From JBBQKP01 sp038326995 (lineage in GTDB: Bacteria > Planctomycetota > Phycisphaerae > Tepidisphaerales > Tepidisphaeraceae): DNA of 12,855 bases. The translations under genes and the position numbers were made by a program. Positions 1 to 6,466 of this stretch are shown piece by piece. Every line of letters begins with the position of its first letter. Within the stretch, counting starts at the first letter, position 1. Where the stretch lies: assembly GCA_038326995.1 (NCBI GenBank), contig JBBQKP010000091.1, positions 1-12,855 of the forward strand. Direction: 5' to 3'. The notes below the pieces were generated by a model. That model was not told the origin of the DNA and did not search any database. It worked only from the letters and a program-made list of their open reading frames with translations.

Positions 1-633
1 CAACTTCAACGACGCTTCGAGGCCCGACTGGCAAACATCGTTCTGCCCGACCCGGCGGGCCCGCGCCTCGTGGGTGATGCCGACCGACTTCTTGCGCAGT
101 GCAGATTGATCTTGCTGGCAAACCCAACTCTTGCTGACCCATTGCACGCCGGACTTCTTGATGATGCCGCGCTCCACACTATTTGCCTGGCGGTGCAGCT
201 TCCCCTGACGATGCCGCAATCAAAATCCGTCGGCAAGCTCGGCATCATCCCGCTTCGCGAGAGGTGCGAACAGTCGGCCCGGCTACTGGTCGAAGACATG
301 GGTGAATCGTTCGACGAAACTCTGCTGGACAGGTCCGTGCGAATCCTCCTGGAAATTCCGCAGAAGTCGCCCGTGCCCGACGAAGCGCGTCTGCTGGCCG
401 ATGCGATCAACCTCGAAGACTTCGGTACGAGCGGCGTTCTTCTCCAGGCCGTCCGGCTCGCGACGACGGGTTTGGGAATTCGCGAGGTGCTCCAGGCGTT
501 CGACCAGCGCGAGCGATACGGCTACTGGGAAGCGCGTCTGCACGAAGGCTTTCACTTCAAACACTCCCGGCATCTCGCGCAACAACGCCTTGCCGAGGCG
601 CGGCGATTTATCGCGTCGCTGCGGGCGGAATAA
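1..633 (+). CDS. HD-superfamily-like protein, C-terminal part (5' end outside window)
   Basis: The frame is open from the first base, so this is the last 210 residues of a longer protein; the GTG at 70 is an internal codon, not a convincing start. The visible part looks alpha-helical and soluble, with no membrane segment. Around residue 134 the stretch ADAINLEDFG resembles the distal aspartate region of HD phosphohydrolases (DAxxLxxxG). The tail from YGYWEARLHEGF through the LAQQRLAEAR region resembles their C-terminal helices. The HD dyad itself would lie upstream of the window, so hydrolase activity cannot be judged. The gene converges on the minus-strand propeller gene with only 13 bases between the two stops and no hairpin there. 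The HD assignment is inferred from pattern, not certain. Confidence 0.75.
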   Translation, partial: QLQRRFEARLANIVLPDPAGPRLVGDADRLLAQCRLILLANPTLADPLHAGLLDDAALHTICLAVQLPLTMPQSKSVGKLGIIPLRERCEQSARLLVEDMGESFDETLLDRSVRILLEIPQKSPVPDEARLLADAINLEDFGTSGVLLQAVRLATTGLGIREVLQAFDQRERYGYWEARLHEGFHFKHSRHLAQQRLAEARRFIASLRAE

Positions 634-646
634 ATATTGAACCGAC

Positions 647-2575
647 CTACGGCGTTTGCACGAACACGAGGCTGGACTTTCCGACCAGCGGCCTGAGCAG
701 CGAAATGCCCCGCGTGCCATACTCCGTGACATAAAGATTGCCGTTTCGTTCATCCAGCACGATATCCAGTGGCTGGGTCAGGCCGCGAAATCCTTCGATG
801 CCCGTGACGACTTTTTCGATTCGCCCGTCGACAGTCGTTTCGACACCCGCGTCGACACCCGCGTCGACACTCGGGAAGAGTGCGATGATGTCTCCGCCCG
901 CGCTAAATCGTGTGACCAGGATCGCGCCGCGTAGTGAACTGCCGAACACGTCGCTTTTGAATTCGACCATTCCGTTGGCGCTTCGGTTCTTGCCGTAGGT
1001 CATGACGGGGAGTTCGAAGTTCGCTTCGGGCATCGTGCCGATCGGATATTTTGAAACTTCGTCGGCGTCGATTTCGCGTGTCGGGTTTCCGCCGTTGAGA
1101 ACGTACTCGTCGCGTCGAGGGTTGGGGTGGCCGTAGTAGCGGCCTTGCTTGATTGCGATGAGTGTGTCGTCGGTGGTCAGATCCAGTTCGTCGATCTTGT
1201 TGAGCATCTTTTGATACGGCCCGGCCCTCTTGTCGCTGGCCGGTCGCTCGGGAAGATTTCCACCCGCGGCCGCGCCGTTGACGCTGCTGTACATCGTGCC
1301 GTTGCTGTGCAGCAGAATGTCGAAGCCCGATCGCACGCCCGTCGCGTAGATGGTCAGCGGCGCATCTTTGGCGTAGGGGTCGTAAGACGCGCCGTCACCC
1401 GTTCGCACGTCGAGTGGCTTTGCATCGGGGCTGCTGTCGAGCTTTCGCAGATCGAGCCGCAAAATCGCCGCGGTCAGCAGCCTCTCGGGACGCTGGCCCC
1501 ACTTGTTGTCGGGCGAGCCGATTGAGGTGTGCGAACCCTGGTTAAAGTAGATTTCGCCATCGGTGCCGACGCACATTTGAAAATTCAGGTGGTCCTTGAA
1601 ACCGCGCGGCAGGCCGATGATCAGCTCGCGCGCATTTTGTAAATCACTTCCCGTGAGCAGGGTGATCGAGCCCGTGAAATCTTCGGCGCCTTCGATCTGA
1701 CCCTTCTCGTTGGGCGGCACCATCTGGCCGTGACTGACGAGTAGAGCAAGCGTTCCAGGTGAAGTATTAAAGTCGAACGTGATGCCGGTGATCAACCGCG
1801 GCCCGCGTGCCTGCGCCTGGATCGTTCTGATGATCTTTTCATTCGCTAGCGTGCCGTCGGTATTGATGTCGTAGCGAATGATCTCGCCCGAAAATGTCCC
1901 TGCGTAGAGGCGCTGATCCGGGCCGATCGCAAGGCAGGTGAAGACGCGATTCTCCGCAAGCACGCTGGTCAGCGGCGTTCTGGAAAATGCGACGGGCATG
2001 TCTAATTGCTTCACTTGTGCCGCAGTGGTGAACGTGCTCTCGAACGGCTCGAAGGGTGTGCCCTGCGTGTCGGTCAGGCCGGGCAAAATCGTAAGACGAT
2101 AGGTCGTCGCGACTTTGAGCATCTCACGCGGCGAGATCGTGAGTGCATCACCCGCGGCCGAGGTGATGATGGACGCGTCGACGACATTGCCTAAGGCGTC
2201 GATGAGGTTGACAGCGAAAAGCGTTTTCGGGTCGATGCCGGTGAGTGACGCCTCGGCGGATGATTTGCGAGGCAGGCGGACGTCGATCGCCACGGCCGCG
2301 TCGGGCAGCACGCCCGTCTCGCCGTTCTCGGGCCGAACGTGTGTGACACGCGGCTTGGTGTTCTGCAGCTCGTTGAACCGCACCTCGCGATTCCCAAAGT
2401 AATGCGCCACCAACATCAATGAGCCGCCCGATACGAGCAACAGAATCAGCGTGGGCCAAAAACTCTTCCAAGGATTATGGGCTCTTTCGGCACTATTCTG
2501 GCGGATGGTCTGGTCGTAAGTCACATTGATTCTATCGGCGAGATCGCGATCTAACGTCACCGGGTTGTATTGCAA
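647..2575 (-). CDS. Membrane-anchored beta-propeller protein, glucose/sorbosone dehydrogenase-like
   Basis: This 642-residue protein has a 40-residue cytoplasmic tail, one membrane segment (about 41-59) and a large outside region. Residues about 75-185 read as an Ig-like beta domain of the SbsA/Big_5 type (VTHVRPENGETGV and a closing FESTFTTAA). Residues about 200-630 read as a beta-propeller: IGPDQRLYAGTFSGEIIRYD, TDGEIYFNQGSHTS, ATGVRSGFDILLHSNGTMY and DIVLDERNGNLYVTEYG are typical blade strands of soluble PQQ glucose dehydrogenase and sorbosone dehydrogenase-like proteins. Whether PQQ or calcium binds cannot be told from sequence. No lipobox or cleavable signal is seen, so the protein is probably anchored and faces the periplasm. 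It starts 13 bases after the stop of the HMA-like gene, so the two are likely cotranscribed. A 12-base repeat inserts VDAGVDAGV near residue 570. Confidence 0.85.
   Translation of the reverse strand: MQYNPVTLDRDLADRINVTYDQTIRQNSAERAHNPWKSFWPTLILLLVSGGSLMLVAHYFGNREVRFNELQNTKPRVTHVRPENGETGVLPDAAVAIDVRLPRKSSAEASLTGIDPKTLFAVNLIDALGNVVDASIITSAAGDALTISPREMLKVATTYRLTILPGLTDTQGTPFEPFESTFTTAAQVKQLDMPVAFSRTPLTSVLAENRVFTCLAIGPDQRLYAGTFSGEIIRYDINTDGTLANEKIIRTIQAQARGPRLITGITFDFNTSPGTLALLVSHGQMVPPNEKGQIEGAEDFTGSITLLTGSDLQNARELIIGLPRGFKDHLNFQMCVGTDGEIYFNQGSHTSIGSPDNKWGQRPERLLTAAILRLDLRKLDSSPDAKPLDVRTGDGASYDPYAKDAPLTIYATGVRSGFDILLHSNGTMYSSVNGAAAGGNLPERPASDKRAGPYQKMLNKIDELDLTTDDTLIAIKQGRYYGHPNPRRDEYVLNGGNPTREIDADEVSKYPIGTMPEANFELPVMTYGKNRSANGMVEFKSDVFGSSLRGAILVTRFSAGGDIIALFPSVDAGVDAGVETTVDGRIEKVVTGIEGFRGLTQPLDIVLDERNGNLYVTEYGTRGISLLRPLVGKSSLVFVQTP
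841..876. repeat. 12-base tandem repeat inside the propeller gene
   Basis: The unit CGACACCCGCGT occurs twice in tandem from 841 to 864, followed by a degenerate third copy. Because the unit is 12 bases the frame is kept and the protein gains VDAGVDAGVE, probably a surface loop between propeller blades. Slippage could change copy number without breaking the gene. Confidence 0.7.
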
Positions 2576-2588
2576 CGGCAGTCGATTC

Positions 2589-3008
2589 TCATCGCCCTGA
2601 AATCATCACCCAGCCGGTCAATGTCAGGCCAACCACCAGACCAACCGCAATCAGTGCCATTGGATAAAGTGTTTGTGGTGCGGCTTCGCCAAGGTTGGTG
2701 TCGGGTTCGGTTGACTTCTCTTTGCTTTCAGCGAGTGAAGCTTCGTATGGTTTTTCAGTCGTAACTTCGGGCGACATTACAGGCTTGGCACTATAGGAAT
2801 GATCTTCCGTCACTGTGTAATGTCCTGCTGATTTCACAGCGTCAAGCAGCACGTTCGGCTCGAGTGCGTGATCTGCGTCGAATTGCAATCTCGGTGGATC
2901 GAGTGTGACGTTCAGGTTGGAGATTCCGGCAATCCGCCGGACCGCCATGCCGACCTTATCTACAGAGGTGTCGCCCATCATTCCTGTGATTCCGTATGAA
3001 TATTTCAT
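2589..3008 (-). CDS. HMA-like domain protein lacking the CxxC motif, with a C-terminal membrane anchor
   Basis: This is a 139-residue protein. Residues 1-66 follow the beta-alpha-beta-beta-alpha pattern of heavy-metal-associated domains (MKYSYGITGMMG, then VDKVGMAVRRIAGISNLNV, then LLDAVKSAGHYTV). The usual GMTCxxC loop reads GMMGDTS, so both cysteines are replaced (G12 and S15) and the classic copper site is absent. Residues 67-113 form a polar linker and 114-136 a single membrane segment ending in SGR, giving an N-out or N-in domain tethered at its C-terminus. The start is supported by GGAG six bases upstream of ATG. It directly precedes the propeller gene (13 bases), suggesting one operon and perhaps a shared membrane assembly. 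The role is unknown; loss of metal binding is inferred from the missing cysteines. Confidence 0.75.
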   Translation of the reverse strand: MKYSYGITGMMGDTSVDKVGMAVRRIAGISNLNVTLDPPRLQFDADHALEPNVLLDAVKSAGHYTVTEDHSYSAKPVMSPEVTTEKPYEASLAESKEKSTEPDTNLGEAAPQTLYPMALIAVGLVVGLTLTGWVMISGR

Positions 3009-3087
3009 AACTGTCTCCGGGTGAATGCGTGCTTGTCGGCCTTTTCAGCCGAATTACCTTAGATAACGAGGGAAATGGATTGAACTC

Positions 3088-3099
3088 GTTCCTCGGAAC
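3088..3099. promoter_or_regulatory. Small palindrome upstream of the HMA-like gene
   Basis: GTTCC-TC-GGAAC is a perfect 5+5 dyad about 80 bases upstream of the HMA-like start. A second inverted pair, AACGAG at 3065-3070 and CTCGTT at 3085-3090, overlaps it. This is the size expected of a repressor operator. No convincing -35/-10 pair is visible beside it, so the role is speculative. Confidence 0.2.
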
Positions 3100-3146
3100 A
3101 TAGCGAGAAATATTATGCAAGCTGGAGATGCCGGGCCCATCAGGCG

Positions 3147-3196
3147 AAACACCAGAAGCGATTTAAGACGCGCTTCTAGCGGTACATCAGGTGTTT
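3147..3196 (-). terminator. Two-part hairpin at the pheA 3' end, possible terminator
   Basis: A perfect 7-base stem, AGAAGCG (3154-3160) with CGCTTCT (3171-3177), has a 10-base loop. It is extended by AAACACC (3147-3153) pairing with GGTGTTT (3190-3196), with a 12-base bulge on one side. The outer arm overlaps the pheA stop codon. There is no clear run of T after the stem on the minus strand, so it may instead be a 3'-end stabiliser or a Rho-dependent site. Confidence 0.35.
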
Positions 3197-4287
3197 TACA
3201 AAACCTCAGTCGCCCTCGGATAGCTGCCCAGCACGGTGAGCTGCAGGCAGTGTTGCCTGGCGTTGTTAATCGCGAGCTTCATGGCCGCGTCGTCGAAGTG
3301 GCCCTGTGTGTCGATGAAGAAATAATACTCCCAGTTCACCTGTTTGCTGGGCCGTTTTTCGATGTCGGTCAAGTTGATGCCCGCGTCGCGAAATACATCC
3401 AGCACCTCGGCCAGCGCTCCGGGCTTATGAGCGGTGGTGAAGAGGACGGCGGTTTTGTCGTCGCCGGTACGCTTGGCGGTTTCGCGTCCGATGACCCAGA
3501 ACCGTGTGACGTTGTCGGGGTTGTCCTCGATGTTCTCGAACAACGGCGTCAGGCCGTAAAGATCGCCAGCCAGTGACGACGCGATCGCGGCAACGCCCGG
3601 CTCATTCGCCGCCATTTCCGCGGCGCGACTCGTGCTGCTGACGGGTTCGATTGAACGACCTTTCGCAATGCCGCTGAGCCAGTCTCTGCACTGGCTGAAC
3701 ACTTCTGGCTTGCTGCAGATGCGCGTGACTTTCTCCCAGGGAGATAGAGACAGTAAGTTGTGATGAATGGCGACGCGGACTTCGGCGCAGATGCGTGCTG
3801 GTGAATTCAGAAAGGCGTCGAGGGTGTCGATCACGCCGCCGTGAATGGAATTTTCAACCGGTACCAGGCCGTAATCGACGTGGCCGCGAACGACTTCGTC
3901 GAACACGTTGCTGATGTCGGCGAGCGAGACGTAGTCAATACTCGCGCCGAATTTTTTTCGCGACGCCTGATGCGAGAACGATCCTTCGGGGCCGAGAAAT
4001 CCGATTCGCAGCGGCCGCTCCAATGCGAATGAGCCCGACATCAACTCACGATAGATCGCAACCAGCGCGCGATCGGGCAATGGCCCGGCGTTGAGCGAGC
4101 GGATTTTTTCCAGCACGAATTTTTCGCGGTCGGGCGCGTAGATTGGCTCGTTGGATTGCTGCTTCACCTGGCCGATGCTGACGACGATGTTCGCGCGCTC
4201 GTTCAGGAGTTCGACGATCCGCCGATCGACGCCGTCGATCTGCTGGCGGAGCTCGTCAAGAGTGGGCAGGGGTTGGTTCTCGGGCAT
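3196..4287 (-). CDS. pheA: Bifunctional chorismate mutase / prephenate dehydratase (P-protein)
   Basis: This 363-residue protein has the full P-protein layout. An AroQ chorismate mutase domain covers about 8-92, with candidate active-site residues R14, R31, K42, R54 and E55. A prephenate dehydratase domain covers about 94-270, with GFLGPEGSFSHQA, PVENSIHGGV and the catalytic NVTRFWVIG motif. An ACT domain covers about 280-355. It converts chorismate to prephenate and then to phenylpyruvate in cytoplasmic phenylalanine synthesis. The ACT domain keeps PGAL (289-292), but the usual ESRP allosteric motif reads EKRP (310-313), so phenylalanine feedback may be altered. The ATG at 4287 puts the mutase domain in the normal place; no Shine-Dalgarno is visible. 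Two TCGGGAAAA copies lie upstream. The 3' end carries a hairpin that overlaps the stop. Confidence 0.97.
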   Translation of the reverse strand: MPENQPLPTLDELRQQIDGVDRRIVELLNERANIVVSIGQVKQQSNEPIYAPDREKFVLEKIRSLNAGPLPDRALVAIYRELMSGSFALERPLRIGFLGPEGSFSHQASRKKFGASIDYVSLADISNVFDEVVRGHVDYGLVPVENSIHGGVIDTLDAFLNSPARICAEVRVAIHHNLLSLSPWEKVTRICSKPEVFSQCRDWLSGIAKGRSIEPVSSTSRAAEMAANEPGVAAIASSLAGDLYGLTPLFENIEDNPDNVTRFWVIGRETAKRTGDDKTAVLFTTAHKPGALAEVLDVFRDAGINLTDIEKRPSKQVNWEYYFFIDTQGHFDDAAMKLAINNARQHCLQLTVLGSYPRATEVL

Positions 4288-4299
4288 GGTGTTGTTTTA

Positions 4300-4339
4300 T
4301 CGGGAAAAGGGCGACCTTGCTCGCGTGCGTTCGGGAAAA
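4300..4339. promoter_or_regulatory. Paired 9-base direct repeats upstream of pheA
   Basis: TCGGGAAAA occurs at 4300-4308 and again at 4331-4339, 31 bases apart, close to three helical turns. Both lie in the 75-base gap between the pheA start and the plus-strand ORF at 4363, where the pheA promoter should be. A GATAAA -10-like hexamer overlaps the proximal copy on the minus strand. They could be sites for a regulator, but chance cannot be excluded. Confidence 0.25.
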
Positions 4340-4362
4340 TCGCTGAGGACTTGCATTGGGTG

Positions 4363-4755
4363 ATGAGTCAACATGTGTTGCCGCCGCCTGTGGTCTTTAA
4401 GCAACACCCGTCACAAACGTTCGTGCGAAACAGGCTTGGCGCACGCGGAAGGCGGGTGAGGTCGGAGTTGCGACATCGGTGTTCCATGCGAGTGGAATAC
4501 GAAAACAGGCGTGTGATCGAGCCGACGGTTCGGTATGAGCCGCGTGTGGTGCGACACCCGACGCCGCTAATTGAACCGCGTATTATCGAGCGGCCGATAA
4601 TCGACGCGTTCGTAACAGAACGACCCGTTTGTCGGGCAAAAAAACCCTTTCTTATGCCGCTGGTTCCAGAGCCGCACGTTCCAGTGCAGCCAAAGCCGAT
4701 GCCGAAGGTGGTCGATATAAGGAGAGTCGGCCGAATGATCGATCTGTTCGCGTGA
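4363..4755 (+). CDS. Hypothetical basic, proline-rich protein
   Basis: This is a 130-residue ORF read from an ATG just past the pheA 5' region; the frame stays open further upstream but would then overlap pheA antisense. The product is rich in Arg, Pro and Val. Its centre (about 47-90) repeats a loose pattern of hydrophobic pair, Glu or Arg, Pro (RVIEPTVRYEP, RVVRHPTPLIEPRIIERP). The end is rich in PxP (VPEPHVPVQPKPMP). There is no membrane segment and only two cysteines. A GAGG lies about 15 bases before the ATG, too far for a good Shine-Dalgarno. The opposite strand is also open here, but its glycine/serine/threonine-rich translation looks like a shadow. I recognise no family; the gene is plausible but not proven. 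Confidence 0.4.
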   Translation: MSQHVLPPPVVFKQHPSQTFVRNRLGARGRRVRSELRHRCSMRVEYENRRVIEPTVRYEPRVVRHPTPLIEPRIIERPIIDAFVTERPVCRAKKPFLMPLVPEPHVPVQPKPMPKVVDIRRVGRMIDLFA

Positions 4756-4790
4756 TGAGGCGGCCGACCTTCTTTCACTAAGGTCATGTC

Positions 4791-5126
4791 ATGTCGAGCG
4801 AAAATAAAAGCAGCCCATTGCACGATGAACCGACGCCGCTTCGAATCGATCAGTCCGCAGAACTGACGACTCAATTGCTGAGCATGAAGCGATCGGAATT
4901 GATTGAAAAACTGCTGAATTTTTCCGCCCCTTTCCCTGTAGATTTCAGTCCGGAATTCCTTGCTCAGCAGTCGGATGACAAGCTGCGCCACGTCTTGTTT
5001 GCGCTGTGCATCCACTGCGGGAGGTTGCCTCGGCAAGAGCTGGACGAGTCTCATGATCAGCCCCACGACCAGCTCCACGACCAGCCCGTAATTGACTCGA
5101 CCCCGACCGTCCGCCGCGCGGCGTGA
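4791..5126 (+). CDS. Small hypothetical protein with an ELIE...FLxQ core
   Basis: This is a 111-residue soluble protein. A Shine-Dalgarno-like AAGG precedes the ATG by about seven bases. The core (about 33-80: KRSELIEKLL, FLAQQSDDKLRHVLFAL, CIHCGRL) looks like two or three helices and carries one CxxC (C73, C76). The C-terminal tail has three HDQP/HDQL/HDQP units encoded by a 12-base tandem repeat. The core shares its spacing with the 63-residue protein at 6244: ELIE, then FLxQ, then L-x3-L-x2-L. It ends about 110 bases from the convergent DUF4190-like gene. No function is recognised. Confidence 0.6.
   Translation: MSSENKSSPLHDEPTPLRIDQSAELTTQLLSMKRSELIEKLLNFSAPFPVDFSPEFLAQQSDDKLRHVLFALCIHCGRLPRQELDESHDQPHDQLHDQPVIDSTPTVRRAA
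5052..5087. repeat. Three 12-base units coding for HDQP repeats
   Basis: CATGATCAGCCC, CACGACCAGCTC and CACGACCAGCCC follow each other in frame at the 3' end of the small gene and encode HDQP, HDQL and HDQP. The unit length preserves the frame. The histidine/aspartate-rich tail is probably disordered. Confidence 0.7.
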
Positions 5127-5163
5127 TCATCGCACTGCTTACGAATCTCCGGCACTCATCGAC

Positions 5164-5207
5164 CGTTGGCCGAACGTTGGCCGACCGATTGCGGTCCGAT
5201 TGCGGTC
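5164..5207. repeat. Four 11-base direct-repeat units between convergent genes
   Basis: Two copies of CGTTGGCCGAM (5164-5185) are followed without a gap by two copies of CGATTGCGGTC (5186-5207). The two sub-types share seven of eleven positions (CGxTxGCxGxC), so the array may come from one unit. GACCG-ATTG-CGGTC (5183-5196) also forms a 5-base stem with a 4-base loop. Eleven bases is close to one DNA turn. Confidence 0.75.
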
Positions 5208-5234
5208 CCCATTTTTTCGCCACGGGAGAAAAAT
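5183..5234. terminator. Possible two-way terminator between convergent genes
   Basis: The small hairpin at 5183-5196 is followed 14 bases later by a run of six T (5212-5217). ATTTTTTC (5211-5218) can then pair imperfectly with GAAAAAT (5228-5234), which directly abuts the stop of the minus-strand gene. The layout suits termination from both sides, but neither half is a canonical intrinsic terminator. Confidence 0.25.
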
Positions 5235-5942
5235 CTACCGCGGCTGCCTCTCCTGCCCGAACCAGCTCGGCACGTCGTGGATTCTCCAGCTCCCATCCAC
5301 GAGCCAGAAGATTGCCCGCTCGCGTGCGCCGCGGTCGTCCGTCGCGCCGAATGCCGACGCATCGAGCTTGAGCAGCATCAATCCCTCGGCCACGGTGTTA
5401 CTCGTCAATGAATCGACCGTAAGGTCCAGCCGCTGTCCGCACGTGCCCGAGACGATCCGTCCGTAGGTCGGCGTGTTCTGCAGATTGCTCACGATGGTGG
5501 CGAATCGTTCGGGCGCGATCCGCAACTGTGCACGCGGATCGAGCAGGGAATACGCGCCGTCGTAATCCTTCGTGCCGAGCCGGGCGGCGAAATCTCCCAC
5601 GAGCAGGCTGATCGATTGCCGATGCGCTCGTTCGAGCGACGCCTCATGCCACACGCCGTACCCCGCGTAGCCGCACGCAAGCACCGACAGCAGGATGCCG
5701 ATCGACGCGGGCCAGATCCCCGCTTGCGTGCCTGCCGAGCGGATGATCTGCACGACCGCCACGACGCCCAGAATCAGCCCGATCGCCGGGACAATCGCCA
5801 GTACGGGCCCGAGCGCGACCAGCACGCCGCACAGGCCCGTCAACAAGCTCGCGACCGACAGCGGGTTGATCGCGGTGTAGTCGCCCAGCGCAGCGCCCGC
5901 CGTTTTGGACATTCGAAACAAAGGTGTTTTAGATTCTGTCAT
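5235..5942 (-). CDS. DUF4190-like membrane protein with a C-terminal soluble domain
   Basis: This is a 235-residue protein. Residues 26-67 are strongly hydrophobic with a break near LGP (about 44-46), and 75-97 form another membrane segment. The order NPLSVASLLTGL, then LGVVAVVQI, then WPASIGILLSVLA is typical of DUF4190-type tandem membrane domains. Residues about 105-230 form a soluble alpha/beta domain (VGDFAARLGTKDYDGAYSLL, IFWLVDGSWRIHDVP) that looks like the NTF2-like or DUF4878-like domains often fused to such anchors. The function is unknown. The ATG at 5942 is preceded in the mRNA by CCTCCTC, which is anti-Shine-Dalgarno in character, so initiation is not by a normal ribosome site; an in-frame ATG ten codons later is the alternative. 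A promoter and a repeat array lie upstream. Confidence 0.8.
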   Translation of the reverse strand: MTESKTPLFRMSKTAGAALGDYTAINPLSVASLLTGLCGVLVALGPVLAIVPAIGLILGVVAVVQIIRSAGTQAGIWPASIGILLSVLACGYAGYGVWHEASLERAHRQSISLLVGDFAARLGTKDYDGAYSLLDPRAQLRIAPERFATIVSNLQNTPTYGRIVSGTCGQRLDLTVDSLTSNTVAEGLMLLKLDASAFGATDDRGARERAIFWLVDGSWRIHDVPSWFGQERQPR

Positions 5943-5985
5943 GAGGAGGATTGAAATCGCCTACACCGTATCGCCAAAGCGACGT

Positions 5986-6014
5986 ATTGTGGAGCCGGCT
6001 GTTTTTGGAATCAA
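5986..6014 (-). promoter_or_regulatory. Candidate sigma-70-type promoter for the DUF4190-like gene
   Basis: On the minus strand TTGATT (6014-6009) is followed after exactly 17 bases by CACAAT (5991-5986). Each hexamer matches four of six consensus bases. A start a few bases further on would give a leader of about 35-40 bases. The 24-base repeat array begins 24 bases upstream of the -35 box. Confidence 0.35.
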
Positions 6015-6037
6015 GCGATCGCGCCTCTTGGTCTTTA

Positions 6038-6180
6038 CTCACGTCCGAGGTCCGGCCCGGGCTCACGTCCGAGGTCCGGCCCGGGCTCATGCCCGAGGAC
6101 CAACCCGGGCTCATGCCCGAGGACCAACCCGGGCTCATGCCGGAGGTCTAACCCGGGCTCATGCCCGAGGTCTAAAATTG
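6038..6180. repeat. Tandem array of a 24-base unit, nearly six copies
   Basis: Units start at 6038, 6062, 6086, 6110, 6134 and 6158; the last one diverges near 6175. Copies 1 and 2 are identical, copies 3 and 4 are identical, and copies 5 and 6 form a third variant, suggesting duplication in steps. Each full copy ends in CCCGGG. Across unit borders the sequence CGGGC-TCAT-GCCCG makes a 5-base hairpin. At the first two borders CGGGC faces GTCCG, which keeps the same pairing in RNA through a G-U pair. The unit is a multiple of three, so all frames stay open through it; none looks like a real protein. Confidence 0.9.
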
Positions 6181-6243
6181 CCGATCTTTTGGCTCAGCAG
6201 CACAGTTCGATCGCGCAACAGTTAAAGCAGAACGATACCACAC

Positions 6244-6435
6244 ATGAGCATAACGACCCATTCCAAGCCCGAATTGATTGAGCTGATTCGCCGCTATAAC
6301 ACCGGCGCGAACATCGATTTCCTAGAGCAGTTTCAGCCGACCGAACTCGACGAATATCTGACTCACCTCGAAGCGGCAGAGCGGAAGGTCATCCGCATCG
6401 GCGGGTGGTCGAAGCCGCGCCGCAAAGCCTCGTGA
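6244..6435 (+). CDS. Small hypothetical protein, related in pattern to the 4791-5126 product
   Basis: This 63-residue acidic-to-basic protein is predicted to be mainly helical: SKPELIELIRRYNTGANIDF, then FLEQFQPTELDEYLTHLE, then a basic end (GGWSKPRRKAS). It has no membrane segment and no cysteine. The ELIE, FLxQ and L-x3-L-x2-L spacing matches the small protein at 4791, so they may be paralogues. Normal-looking amino-acid content and codon use favour a real gene. No good Shine-Dalgarno precedes the ATG. The next ORF starts 31 bases after its stop. Confidence 0.6.
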   Translation: MSITTHSKPELIELIRRYNTGANIDFLEQFQPTELDEYLTHLEAAERKVIRIGGWSKPRRKAS

Positions 6436-6466
6436 AGCCCGATAATTTCAAGCCCTGAAGCGGGTC

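Larger units (their letters stand above)
5943..6243. other. Divergent intergenic region with no supported gene
   Basis: This 301-base region separates the minus-strand DUF4190-like gene from the plus-strand 63-residue gene. It holds the candidate minus-strand promoter, the 24-base array and about 60 bases of ordinary sequence before the plus-strand start. Several ORFs cross it on both strands only because the repeat unit is divisible by three. I find no clear promoter for the plus-strand gene. Confidence 0.7.

Noticed and set aside
3646..3660. GGTTCGA tRNA T-loop-like string
   Set aside because: It lies inside pheA and no acceptor or anticodon stems can be drawn around it.
4368..5078. Minus-strand ORF of 236 codons across two small plus-strand genes
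   Set aside because: Its translation is an odd run of Gly, Ser, Thr, Ile and Arg with no domain pattern, and it overlaps the better supported 4791-5126 gene.
5905..6225. Repeat protein encoded by the 24-base array (several frames, both strands)
   Set aside because: All frames stay open only because 24 is divisible by three; the reading differs little in plausibility among frames, and an AGGAGG near 5943 is badly spaced for these starts.
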